Assembly: GCA_030737875.1 (NCBI GenBank)
Contig: CM060915.1
Coordinates: 627,814,786-627,878,785, forward strand
DNA: 64,000 bases
Direction: 5' to 3'
DNA from: Allium sativum
Taxonomy: Eukaryota; Streptophyta; Magnoliopsida; Asparagales; Amaryllidaceae
The notes under the pieces were generated by a model. The model saw nothing but the letters and a program-made list of their open reading frames with translations. It had not been told where the DNA came from and made no database searches. The position numbers and the translations under genes were made by a program. Positions 23,826 through 35,900 of the stretch are shown piece by piece; position 1 is the stretch's first letter, and each line of letters begins with the position of its first letter.

Positions 23826-25114
23826 TACTAGCAAAGCAACTAAGCAATCACAAGAAAACATACATCCATGACTCGAAAAGACCACATTACAACAAATCAT
23901 GTAAAGGCTAGTCGAACCACCTATCGGGTTCGTCACAATTAAAGGTCTATCGACTATCTCAGGTTCCAATCCCAACTTATCTACCAGGTCACTAGATATG
24001 AAAGAATGGGATGCCTCGCTATCAACAAAACTAGAATAGGAACATCATAAATAGAAAGCATACCTCGAATAATGATGCCCTTTCCCTTCTCCGCCGCAGT
24101 TGGAGCATTCGACGAAGAAGGAACAACGTTGATAGCATATGCTTTCACGATCTGCTTCTCTTTAGTAGTTTGTGGACATTTATCCTTGTGATGTCCCACT
24201 AGGCCGCAATTAAAGCACTTCCCTTCCCCAAGCTTTTCCTGACAATCTCTAGCATAGTAGCCCTTCTTGCCATAACTAAAGCACTCTTTATCTTTCTTGC
24301 CCTTCTTTTTCTGACCACCCTTGGTCTGATCCTGTTTTCTCTTATTCTGAAACTCCTTCTTACCTCCACCGCTGGCTTGCGGCTTTGGTTCCTCTACAGA
24401 TGCAATAGCAATATCGGCCATTGACTTAGGGTAAAGACTCTCCGATCTCAATGCTTTGCCCACTATAGACTCGAACGTCTCGTCGATGTGGTTTATCAGC
24501 CTTTCCCCTAAGAAATCATCTAAGTCGGTTATGAACTTCTCGTTCTTCTTCTCGGCAGTGTCGATAAGAGATAATCCATACTTTGATAAAGTATCGAACT
24601 CAGCAATATATTCCGAGACTGCCCTACCATTCTTCTTAAGCTCCAAAAATTTCCTAAACAATTCAGATTTGTGAGCAGCTGGAATGAACTTTTTGCTGAA
24701 ACGAGTTATAAACTGATTCCAAGTGACTTGATCTTCAGGAGTAGCTTCTTAAATAGCATTCCACCAATTCATAGCTCGTCCTTGAAGTTGATGCGATGCC
24801 AATTTTCTCTTCATGGCATCATCGATTCCCTAGTCCTCGAAGATGTGCTCACAACTGTCTAACCAATCTTGAACATTCGTAGCTGACTCCATTCCATGGA
24901 ACGGCTTCCCGCCAAGACTAGTATAATCCTTGTTAAGCTTGGCGAAATCGGCCCATGGCGCCGACACTACTACACCACCTCCGTTAGCAGCATTAGGAAC
25001 TTCTCCCCGAGCATCCCTAAGCATCTCTCGCATGAAGGCAGTAAACATCGTCCTCATATCAGGAAAATCCCTATTGTTTGATCCTGAACTTGTACTCCTC
25101 GTATACCGGCTCAT
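23826..25114 (-). pseudogene. Element H gag-protease remnant
   Basis: The start at 25114 gives MSRYTRSTSSGSNNRDF, with a clear frame to VQDWLDSCEHIFED ending in a TAG at 24830. The gag core resumes at 24661 (FRKFLELKKNGRAVSEYIAEF), followed by a Lys-rich linker and two nucleocapsid knuckles (CFSYGKKGYYARDC, missing consensus Cys and His; CFNCGLVGHHKDKC, intact). The protease active-site region near 24020 is frameshifted, and a downstream fragment (GLEPEIVDRPLIVTNPIGG) is visible to about 23830. The deletion/replacement then begins. Confidence 0.87.
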
Positions 25115-25303
25115 CGTTCAGTCTGTAAAGAGAAAACGATTAACCATCTCTGTAGTGGTGCTAGTGCAGTGCGACTCCATTTTAGATATACTAATAGTAT
25201 ATATATATAGGTTTTGAAAACCAAAATATCACAAATACGCGCTCTCATAAACATGTACTATCTCTCCCTGGTGTCTTTCTCTAGGTTAACTATGCAACCT
25301 AGA

Positions 25304-25315
25304 GCTCTAATACCA
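25304..25315 (-). promoter_or_regulatory. Primer-binding site of element H (tRNA-iMet)
   Basis: Minus-strand TGGTATTAGAGC lies two bases inside the 5' LTR, with the same one-base variant as in A. The shared variant supports common family membership. Confidence 0.88.
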
Positions 25316-25317
25316 AA

Positions 25318-26340
25318 TGTGACGGCCCGCCCCGCACCAGCCGACATTTCCAATGAAAGTACACTGTGCCAATGTCCAGCCAGCACAGGACGGTCGTCAA
25401 AGAAAGGAAAGAAGGAAATTTGAACTAATAAGGAACCTGTAGTATATCTCATAGTGCATGAAATGAAATATAATAATAACATAACTTGACATAAAACAGG
25501 CGAGACAGTGCATAAGCTGAAAACTTAAACCATCGTAGCAGCGGAAAATCCAAAATTACAGCTTATGTTCCACATCATCTTTATTACAACTTCTAAAACT
25601 GTCTCTAAAGCAAATTAAAAAAGGTACACAACTAATGCCCAAAGTAGTGACCAGCAGCGACATAGGGAGAATGTATATAGAGAATAGTACGTGTAAGCCT
25701 CCTGCTCGTCTCTGGATAGCTACTCTTGCACAACCAGCTAACCTGTCTCTATTCTGCTCGTTTAAGAGCACCCAGAGTTATAAGAGGAGACATAAAACTC
25801 TGGGTCAGACAAAAGTCTGGTATGAGCGATAAGCAACAAAACAGAACAATAACAGGTATACTAAACCATATCTGAACCTGGACCTACAACCAAAGAGTTA
25901 GCACAACATACCGTACAATACTCTAAGGTGCCACTTACATATGGTGTACAGGACACGGGGGAGGGGGCATGCATGTCATAGAGATAGCAAACAAATCAAG
26001 CATAGCAACCATCCTCACATCTCTCACTCAATGCATAAAGCATACGATACCCATTACTCTGTTCACCTAATCCTTTGGGCCATGACGGAGTCCAACCCCG
26101 TATAACTATCACTACAAGCCCCTAATCCGTCCCTCAGTGGTGAAGCAAAATTATAGGTATCGATAACCCCTTTGCACATGTCCCGCAGCAAAGCCCAATC
26201 ATAAAGTTAACTCGTTGGTTCCCATCTGGATCCTGAGCTATAACTTCTAATTTGGACTACCTTTGCATCTCGGGCCTTGGTCGTCATTCTCGTTGGATCT
26301 ACATTTGGTTCGGTTCGTAGCTCCAAGCATCCATTCATGT
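25318..26340 (-). mobile_element. Truncated 5' LTR of element H
   Basis: This matches 15887 to about 16905 of the left LTR and then stops at about 26340 in 'ccattcat'. The remaining 1.4 kb of LTR, including the 33-bp array and promoter, is absent and followed by unrelated AT-rich DNA. It is probably a deletion breakpoint. Confidence 0.85.
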
Positions 26341-26520
26341 TCTGAAGTTTCATGACTAAAGTTTCTAATGCAAACAAAAGTGATAATGAAATAGAATAAA
26401 TATAAAGAATTAAGCTTAACCCTTAATATGCTTCAATATCAACAATCCATTGATGATAAAAGAAATCTATCAACCTATGTAAGTGCTGATACATTTAAAA
26501 CTAAAGATAGAACTCACTAA

Positions 26521-27080
26521 GAGCAACTCCAACAGAGCCCTCTTCATGCTCTGAATACTGAATAAAAGGGTAAAAAGCTTCCCAATGAATATTTAAACAC
26601 TGAATATTCAATGAAATGTTACGAGGCTAATTCTGAATTCGAAATTGGTCCCGCGCGCCGATTTTATCGGCTCGCTTTTTTGCGAGCCGATTTTATCGGC
26701 GCGGAGCAAAAAATTCAACGCGTCATGCTGGAAAGCATACTCATGCCACATGTATTATACTTGGGGACCACATCATTTCTGCCACCTTTCATGCTGGAAA
26801 TTCAACACGTCATGCTGGAAAGCATACTCATTGGAACTGCAATATTTAATTGGCCATGCAAAAGGTTTTTTGTTTGGTAGCACTGCAACATGCCAAACTT
26901 TACATAGGTTGGTTTAATTTTTTCTTGCCCCGCGCCGATTAAATCAGCGTGCGCCGAGTGCACCCTTAAAATTGCAGCGCGCCGATAAAATCGGTGCGCA
27001 CCTGTTGGGATATTTTTTCAATTCTACCTTGAATATTACGTTTCATAAAATTATGAGTCGTAATTCTGTTGGAGATGCTC
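26521..27080. mobile_element. MITE-like element
   Basis: GAGCAACTCCAACAGAG at 26521-26537 pairs with the reverse complement of 27064-27080 (GAGCATCTCCAACAGAA), 15 of 17 positions. Flanks are taa (left) and tga (right), close to the 3-bp TWA duplication of PIF/Harbinger elements but not decisive. Inside are a direct repeat of about 30 bp, 87 bp apart (near 26715 and 26802, sharing gtcatgctggaaagcatac), and four CCGAT(T/A)AATCGG-type palindromes. No coding sequence. Confidence 0.6.
26658..26994. repeat. Dispersed CCGATTTTATCGG palindromic motifs
   Basis: Copies lie at 26658-26670 and 26687-26699 (CCGATTTTATCGG), 26935-26947 (degenerate) and 26982-26994 (CCGATAAAATCGG). The first two are flanked by gctcgc and gcgagc, so they can also pair with each other around a run of T. 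Confidence 0.7.
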
Positions 27081-28265
27081 TGAATAATAGGAATGACGTG
27101 CATGCGAACACAATTTTATACATACTTACATGTATGCATGAATACATACATTAATGCTTGCATGCATGCGTACATACAAATATAAATGTGTTATATAAAC
27201 ATATATGCCATGATAATAAAATACAAAATAAATATGAACTAAGAAATAGGGAAAACACAAAAGGAATACTATATAATTGCATATAACAGATATTAATAGT
27301 TATGAAATGAATGTTATGTTCTAAGTTTTAATATTTTATATTCTAGCTAGTTTTTGTTGAATATATTACATCAAATAATTCACTTGCATGTACCATAATT
27401 AAATGGTATTTATAATAATGTTGTTATTTCTATTTTTGTGGCAAAAAATTTCTTAAATAAATTAACACAAGATTTTACCTCTCTAAAAGGTTATTTGAAA
27501 CTAATTTCGTATTTATTAATGACTATGACTCAAAATCCAGTTAGAACAAAATACTGGAAATATAAGAATTAAATATAATTTTTAGACGAGTACTCATATT
27601 ATTATAAACTCTTTTTTTGCAGACATAATAAAGTACTATTATTTTTACCAACAAAAATAGCTTTATAACAGTCGTACCACCGTACGATTGAAATACAGAT
27701 GTTAATCAAATTCTTGTGAAATTAATACAAACTACAATAGCTTAAAGCTTGGAGATAAAATACTTCAATACGCCATAAACTGCACCACACACGGTGCATA
27801 AAATAAGAAATTGCTTTCGGTAGAGCTGCACAAACTATGTATTGGCTAATGTTAGACCAAATACTTCATCTAACCTATATATGTATGAGTTAAATTTAGT
27901 TCAGTTCATGTTCGACCCTACATGAAGTTAGATATGGTCGTTAGGTTCAAGAATGGACTGGATCTGATTGAGTGGGGCTAGGTTAGGTTACACGAATCTT
28001 AAAAAAAGTACAAAACGAAAAAAATATATTAAAATAACCAGCTTAAATTTTTAGATATTAGCTAGCATAATGCGTTAAATATAATCGATTCATTACAACT
28101 CATGTTTCATTAGAAATTCATTATAAAGCACATCACATGAAATTAATTAACCATATATCAGAGTATGAACTTCGTTTCAAAATAGATTGAAATGCACTTT
28201 ATTAACATCTCTTAGTTAATATTGTGTTTCATGCTGATATTGAATATGCTTTTTTATATGGATAA
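27081..28265. other. AT-rich intergenic DNA
   Basis: A tgcatgcatgcg/catacat-rich patch lies at about 27100-27180, followed by AT-rich sequence without a recognisable gene, element terminus or long repeat. Confidence 0.6.
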
Positions 28266-28359
28266 TTCACATATCTAGCCTTGTTCTTGAAAGGTATAAT
28301 AGATTTAGCCATGTTTGTAACAAAATTACAAACTTAGACCTGTTTCGGTGTACATGTAA

Positions 28360-28429
28360 ACTGAAGGCGAGTTTTGGAAACTCGCCTTCAGTAAAACACG
28401 AAGGCGAGTTTCCTAAACTCGCCTTCAGT
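28360..28429. repeat. Twin hairpins upstream of the PMD gene
   Basis: Two adjacent inverted repeats share the arm GAAGGCGAGTTT. The first spans 28360-28392 (actgaaggcgag...ctcgccttcagt); the second spans about 28400-28429. They lie 150-210 bp before the PMD start codon, after repeated 'tttagcc' phrases at 28275-28350. Such ends are compatible with a Mutator-like element carrying a PMD gene, but no matching end is seen after 50427. Confidence 0.8.
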
Positions 28430-28575
28430 GCAAACCTGCATGCAAAACACCCCAACCCGAGACCCTTCTTCCATTTTCTCACTTCAGCTCTCCCATCTTC
28501 ACCATTTTACTGCTGCGAAAAAAAGCAACTTCATTTTCATCCATTTTTCATCCAATCCATTCCTAAAAGACAACA

Positions 28576-30330
28576 ATGGCTAGCACATCCGGCATACAAC
28601 ACGAAATCGGTAAGATTCTAAACCCTAAATTTCAATTGTAAAATTAGGTCATACGTGTTTAAGAATTATTGGTTATGGGGGTTTTGGCACAAAGCAATGT
28701 TGTGTACATTGTTCGCATTGTTTTCATACATTTTCAATTTTGGGTACACAACATTGAAATTAGGTCATACATGTTCAATTTTCTAAACCCTAATTTGTAC
28801 ATTTTTTTGTACATTGTTCGCATTTATGATTTATGGGTTTTGTGTGTATATTGTTCAAATTATCGAATTGAGTTTTTTGATTAAATGATGGGTATTGGAT
28901 GTCATATATTGGATATATTATGAATCGAGGTATTCGGGTTTTTGTGTAAGACGACGCGTGTAAGCTTTGTATTGTGATACTGTGTAGAAGTGGCAAAAAG
29001 AAGTACATGATATTGAACTTGTCTCCTACGCATTTAATTGATAAAGTTAATCCTGCATTTTTACAGAGTATTTTGAGGTGGAGCCCGGACCAGTAGATCC
29101 GAGCGTGTTATATATGCAGGCCCAACACAAGACATCGAATGCTACTCGGACGCAGGTAGCAATTTGTTACTATTTTCATATTTTGATGTTTAGTTTTGTA
29201 GACGTCAAAACCCAATTTTGGTTATGTATTAAATTTGCAGAGTGTCAGTATAGAGTTTGTCATTGACCACTCGTCCTCCCTTTCGAAAGTGACGTCTGTG
29301 GATCCTTGCATCATCACCGAGATCGAGAGGGATGGATTCATACATATTTTTTGCTTAGGTTACATCCAGCTCGATCATAGCCTTGTCGGTGCTTTAATGG
29401 ATAGGTGGAGGCCTGAGACATCCACATTTCTTCTACCAGCCGGTGAGATGACTATCATCTTGGCAGATGTTGCGGTTTTGCTAGGATTGCCTATTGATGG
29501 CAAATGTGTTGCGTTTGATAGTGCGCAACATGATTATTTGCAGCTATGTCACAACCTACTAGGACTGGATCCACCATCCAATCAAGTAAGGGGTCAAAAT
29601 TCGGTTAATATCAAATGGTACCGTAATCAGTTGGCGAGTGATATTTCTGCAGATGCCACCCAGTTAGAGGTTGAGCAACAGGCTCGTTGCATTTTACTAC
29701 ATATTATTTTCTACAGAATGATGGTCGATCATGCCAAGACCCGTATAGATTTGAGATGGCTACCATTTTTAGCTGATCTCGGGCAATGCGCATCATATTC
29801 GTGGGGTAGTGCAGTGTTGGCCTATGCATATCAAGAATTGTCCAAGCTCGCGCTGCAACAGTATAACTGTTTTTCCGGTTGCCCGACGCTAATTCAAGTA
29901 TGAACCGAATGTCTATAATTTAGTGTTATACAATGTGATGCATCATTCTCTTTAATTAATAGTATATTTTTGTGTACACAGCTTTGGTCTTGGACTTATC
30001 TTCCCGTCGGAAGATTAGCAGTTACGCTTGATCCCATCGACCCATCGATGGCGCTTGGCGCTAGGTATACTTATTTGATCGTTTATTTTATTAAACACAA
30101 CACACAACATTTCCAATGTATTTACGTTTTGTTATCATGTAACAGGTGGGTTGGAAAAAAGGATATGCGATATACACCGCGACGAGAGTTGTACTTTTAC
30201 CGCAATGAGTTTGATGTCCTTACAGATGAAAAGGTTACATGGTATCCATACACTCCGGAGGAACTTTCCCCACTACCAATCAATTGCAGAGCTCATAGGT
30301 GCCTTTGGACGACGAGAGTACCTACGATAG
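28576..30330 (+). CDS. PMD gene, 5' fragment (exons 1-4 and start of exon 5)
   Basis: The start codon at 28576 (caacaATGGCT) gives MASTSGIQHEI before the first donor. Exon 3 (219 codons) holds the N-terminal half of the domain. Exon 5 is entered at 30146 with Arg-Trp-Val-Gly-Lys and reads open to 30330, where the LTR of D begins. Read through into the LTR, translation would stop within two codons (gtg taa), so a transcript of this part would encode a truncated protein of roughly 350 residues. The promoter was not identified; the twin hairpins lie just upstream. Confidence 0.8.
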
Positions 30331-30580
30331 TGTAACACCCCGTGAATTCTATAACATTAAGCTTCACAAATTAAAGTGTAATTAATTCTAAATGAAATAA
30401 CTAAGGGAAATGGGTTACTCCATTGCGTTCATCTCGGAATTCAGCTTGAGATAGAGTCCGAGTTTGCGCGAAACGGACTCCGTATGAAGGAGTTATGACC
30501 TTCGGAAGTTTCAGAATAAAATTTAAATTCAAACAGCTCAGTTTAAAATTCGAAATTCAAAAAACAGGTTCAAACTGGGT

Positions 30581-30710
30581 TGGGCGGGAAAATTCCCGCC
30601 CAGAGACCAGGTCGACCATAGGGTCGACCATGGTGTCGACCTGGCCCACCAAGTCGACCATAGTGTCGACCTGGGTGTTGACCTGCCAGCCGACCTACCT
30701 GGTCGACCTG
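30581..30710 (+). promoter_or_regulatory. E2F-like palindrome and GTCGAC array, D 5' LTR
   Basis: GGCGGGAAAATTCCCGCC at 30583-30600 contains two divergent sites fitting the plant E2F consensus (TTTCCCGC on the minus strand, ATTCCCGC on the plus strand). It is followed at 30610-30710 by six GTCGAC palindromes. The TATA box is about 150 bases downstream. Regulatory function is inferred from motif and position. Confidence 0.55.
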
Positions 30711-30855
30711 GCTGGCTAGGTCTGGCTCTGGCTCGAATTTCTGTGGCTCGTTGTGTCACTAGGGCTGACATGTCACCTCTTGATTGGCTCTTTGAACTTT
30801 GTATGGTCTAGATTCCTCCTGTCTTCATCTAACGGCTCAAAACAATTTAAAAATC

Positions 30856-30863
30856 TATAAATA
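30856..30863 (+). promoter_or_regulatory. TATA box, D 5' LTR
   Basis: TATAAATA lies 525 bases into the LTR. The same box at 47155-47162 in the 3' LTR could drive transcription into PMD exon 5 and downstream sequence. Confidence 0.65.
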
Positions 30864-32919
30864 CACCCTAAGTCTCAACTGAAAATTCACACAAAAAAAT
30901 AAGATGGGAGTCGTCATGCGGCCAGGGAGGAATTGAGCATAGCCGTCAAGAGAGAAAAGCCTAGAGACGAATCAAATTAAGAAGAAGATAAAAGTTTAAT
31001 CAAATTAATGAACGCAACGTTAATCTACCCAAAGGAGCGCATCTCAATTTCAGAATTCAGAATCCAGAATTCAAGATTCTGCATTCGTTGTAAGTATAGT
31101 GACCTTTCAGAATATGAATAAAAAAAACTGTAATGTGATTCGATGTAAATGAAAATAGAATTGTGTTATTGTATGAATTCTGTGTATTGTAATATTTCTG
31201 TCACGACTTGTGTATTGATATTTGTGGCATGAATTGATTGATGCAAGCCTATTGGACATTTGTATATGAAAGTAATAACAATAGCAAGTTGTGGCAAAAA
31301 CTAGAAATTAATCCCTTTGTGTATATGTCGATGGCATGGACTATGTATATTCCCTTAATCTAAGTTAGAGTTTATGTAAACATGTTCTAGATTTGAGACC
31401 TTTTATGCCTACGTGACCCAAAACCTATGATATCATTCTTATGTTTATTTGCAAGTATAATTGGATCTATGTTAAGTATCGTTTGGGTTTCATAAACTAT
31501 GCAAGTTCATGTTGAAATAGGCTATGTGATTAGATGTTAAAATTGGACATTTTGGTGAATATACAACATGCTAGTTTTGTGGTTGACATTATGCCAAGTT
31601 AAACATGTTTAAACACAAGTTTGTATAAGCCTAAACTATGCCATTTCATATGTCACCTACTTAGTTATACATTGATTTGAATGCAAGTTCAAATGACCCA
31701 TAATTATGTTGAATCACTAAATTGCAAGTTCATGCGCCACACACCTTTATGTGAAATACGACATGTGCTTGATTTCCCCTTTTCTCACGTTTATAAAGTT
31801 GGTCTGAATTATGTCGAGCCCAACATTTGTCATAATATTGCGAATGTACAAACGGGGGTAATAACGTTGGTTGTAAGACATGAAAAATATATGTTGGCAT
31901 GGTTGGCACATGTCAATGACAATGACATTTAAGCGGTATGAATTGATATACCCAAGAATAAAAGATACAACATTTACATATATAATTGAGAAGTAATAAA
32001 ATATGTAAATTTAGAAAACACGATATGCGTAACCCGAGGTTGGATTGAGTTGTGATGTAAACATGCCCGGACCCGCCCGGCTATCCATTAGTCAAAACAA
32101 TACCTATCCAATGTGGGTGGTTAAGCATTGAGCCCAATAAGGTCCCAAGGTTAGACTGAGCTACGGTGTAAACCTGCCTGGAACCGACCGGCACATCCAG
32201 TAACCATAGCAATACCTGTCTAATGTGAGTGGTCAGGTGCTCTAAGAGGCTAAGGACATATGGTAGGGTTAAGTCAACTATAACACTTAACCAAATTCAA
32301 CATGTTAACAAGAATTAATGGGTGGGGTTAGGTTAATACAGACACTTAACCACTTAACATGTCTGACTAGAAAAACCTAGCAACGAGGGACCCGTTTCAG
32401 CAGTAACCCAAGTTAGGTATCATGGTACCCTGAAACTAGGCAGGGTGGTGCACGATTACTGGGCTGATTGTAAGCGGTCAAAGCGACGACGGTAGGTGCA
32501 ACAGTGTAGGTTCTAACGGGGTGCGGGCGTGCACACACTCCGGAGCAGACAAACAGGGCACTGGGGGCACCAGTAGTATAACCTATGCCTTCTAGAAATT
32601 GTGTCGGGGCCGCCACCATGGGTCTTGATACACCCCATGGTGGAACCAGCAGGTATCTACAACTCTTGGGGGTCGTATGATAGATGTTTACGCGAGTAGG
32701 ACCCGATCTTTAGAAAATGATGATCACTTCACCCTCAGCATGGGGTGCCAGATAAAATAAGCTCAAGTAGGTGCAGAGATATAGTATGGGTGCGATAGTA
32801 CATTCGATTCTAAACGACACTTCCTTAGCTGGTGACACTTTCCTGTTTTCAGTTTATATCTATCATGCCCTTTTCTTATTCACATACTGAAGAGTAACTA
32901 GATTTACTCAGGCTTTATG

Positions 32920-35900
32920 TGTGACGGCCGGGAATTTCGCTCGATCTGAATCAGTCGTTAAACCGATCCAGACCATTCGAAACCCCTGATCGTGTGAGAA
33001 CAGGACAAATCAGAACGCAGACGGAAGAACATTTCATTGTTATTACACCAATTCCATCAGATACAAGAATATACAGAGTATGAATGAATAAATTACATTC
33101 GATAAACATATCAGAGATTACATTAAATACATAGCAGCGGAAAATAATACAAAGCACAACTGAAGGTGATATACGGATACAGAGCTTTACGGATATCATT
33201 CCAGCTGTAAACCAGGATCCTGTGAATATAAATCTGCAAAACCAAAACTACTAGCTGCCCGTGCGGAAAATAGGGGCACCCAGAGTTTAGGTTAAAACAA
33301 TAAACTCCAGGTCAGTCATGTGACTGGTGTGAGAACTAAAACAGTTATTAAAACTTTACTTTAAAAGAGAATAATTCAAGGGACCACGCCGTATAACACG
33401 GAACGGGTTTACTCCCAAGAATACTAGTGCATAGAACAAACAACGCAATGCTTTTTCGAAAAATGAAGCTATTATAAGACCCAGGTCCCATCACACAATG
33501 CAACGCAAGCCGGAGGATAGGGTTTTCCCTTATAATAGCCAAACATGCTTGATACGTTTTAAAACAAATCATTTGATACTATAATAAGTGTATAGTGTCA
33601 AAACAGTTTCAATCATAAATATAAATCATAGACGGCATGGGTACCATATATCATGTCGCCATACTAGTTCTACAATTAAAACCGCAATACACGTATTGGA
33701 AATTGGATTTCCTTCATGAGTCGAGGCAAGGGGCAAGATCCTCTCCGCGTTTGAGACACTCTAGCAAATGCCTCCGGGTTACGCACTCTGGGCAACCCCG
33801 GATGCGGCTGGGCCGGTCCTCACTTACATTAGAGGATTGGTTATTCCTGAACACACGTTTCCCGGTCCTTACAGACCTATAATCGAGGCACCTCATTCCA
33901 ACAACCACAAAGGTAAAAAGTATATAAATGTCAGGGCTGGTAAGTCATTGACACCACCAAAGCTAGAAAGAAACGTCGTGCTCTCCCAGCAGTCCGTATC
34001 CCGTTTTTAACTCATACCGAGGTGTGAGGCTCGCAAATCCACGCTATACACAAAGCTACGCCACAAAGGCCGTGCTTTGATCATCAACCACAAGACTTTG
34101 CTTTTCAACAGAAGCCTTGATCATTGCAACTCAGTATGCCACACAGGCAATTCATGCCATGCGATTGATATCTATCGATATATAACCTCTAAGCTCGTAC
34201 GTCTCAGAGAAGGGCGTTAAGCAAGAGAATAAATTCTCCGCCGCCAAACAGATATATATTTAACAAAAATCAATCAACACAGAATAAAATCCAATGTCAG
34301 ACATACAATCCATTTACAAGTCCGTTCTGGGTCTGAACGAAACCGGAGGCACTTTCCTCGCATATCCATCCATCTCCAAGTACGTCTGGACGACCACCAA
34401 CTATTTCCATCCTCTTGGGTGTACAGCCCAATCGGGATCATCAGTAATCACCCAAATGATGTGAAGACTTTCGGTCTTCAACCACCGTCTTCATCTTCGA
34501 CTTATCGTCGAATCGGTTATTCGGAATGGGTATAAACCCGGACTTTCCGAACAACCCGCGTATATTGAAAACAAATGTTACACAAACACAACATACGCCT
34601 CATTCCAATTCTGAATATTCTGTTATTTAAATATCCACATCTTTTGGGAAAAAGTTCCCATTAATTTTTTCCAAGATAAATTCTTTAAAATTTATCCTTT
34701 AATCTTCCTTTGGATGTCGTTTCAAACCAAATTATGGTTTTTCTAACTAGTCGAGATTAGTGAACCACACCGAAGTAATTATTTATTTTATTTCCCAATC
34801 CCAACCTATGCATCCCATGAAGCAAAACTGGTAATACTCCATATCTAATACTATGGTGTTATCGGTAAGATTAATTACCATTACACGTTCAAATCTAATT
34901 AAAGATTTAACTATCGCTTTGGAGCAAAACTGGCGATACTCCATTCTCGCTCATTTCTAATTTTGATAATTTAGATTATAGATTTACATTTCAATCTAAT
35001 TGCAGATTCGTTAGAACTCCTTTTACTGGGTTAAAGAACTAGGTGTTATTTAAAACACAGTTCACGACAAACCCAAATCACATTCTATTTGTTATCGGGT
35101 TAAAGAACTAGTGTTATTTAAAATACCGTTCACGATAAACCCATTTCAAATCCAATCAAATATATTAGAAATTCAGATTATTTAAAACCCCTTTTTAAAT
35201 CTAATTTATTTATTTAAAAATAATTGGGTTTTAAATTTAGTTCAAAACTAGTTCATTTCGATAAAAAAAACTATTTTTATCTTTTCACATATGGAGTTTT
35301 TCATCCCAATTTTTCTCAAATCACTTCTTATGATTTTACACAAATTATTGATACTTTTAATAATTTTATCAAGGCCCGTACAGTCGATTTCCAACAACGG
35401 CCATCGAACTGCACTTACAGCGACCTTTTCCAAATTTGATTTAGACGTATCTCCAAATACAACCGTTAGATTTTGAATTTCTAATATTCGCTAGAAAGCT
35501 CTTTTCGATACAAACCCAACGGTTCCGGTTTTAGGAGAATCCGACGGTCGGATCTCCCGTAATGTCCGTTTGAAATAAATGGTCGAAATTCACAAACTGC
35601 CGCAGCGCGGCGCGTTCTATTCAGGCCATTATATTATATATATAATATATATAATATATATTTCGTCGATTTCTATTTAAAACGAATTATATAAATAGTT
35701 TTAAATTCGTTTCAAAAGCAATTTCAATTTCCATTTCAATTCAAATCAAAATTGAATTCTTCTTTATAAATTCGTTTTTTAAAATTCATTTCTATTCAAT
35801 TCAAATTTCAATTCAATTTGAATTCATTTCAATTCGCTTTAAATTCAATTCGAATTCGTTTTCAATTCAATTCAATTCCAAAGTCGTTTTCTATTCGATT

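Larger units (their letters stand above)
15887..26340 (-). mobile_element. Element H: degenerate A-related chromovirus, minus strand
   Basis: The 3' LTR is 15887-18373, the internal region 18374-25317 and the 5' LTR 25318-26340 (truncated). LTR start and gag/integrase sequences resemble A, so both belong to one family or sister families. The internal region has lost reverse transcriptase: foreign sequence occupies 22399 to about 23825, and a CACTA transposon sits at 20132-22368. The five bases before the LTR are gtgaa (15882-15886); the matching duplication is absent because the 5' LTR is cut short. It is non-autonomous. Confidence 0.88.
30331..32919 (+). mobile_element. 5' LTR of D, left segment
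   Basis: This holds U3, the TATA box, the transcribed leader and paired GC-rich modules (about 32030-32240). It matches 46644-49216 of the 3' LTR with scattered differences. It is broken after 'ggctttatg' by element E. Confidence 0.9.

Noticed and set aside
28669..28884. Small protein upstream of PMD exon 2
   Set aside because: It lies within PMD intron 1, is AT-rich and has no recognisable domain.
33637..34010. Short proteins in E's LTR, repeated at 38265-38848
   Set aside because: They lie in an LTR and have no domain similarity; conservation between the two LTRs only reflects recent duplication.
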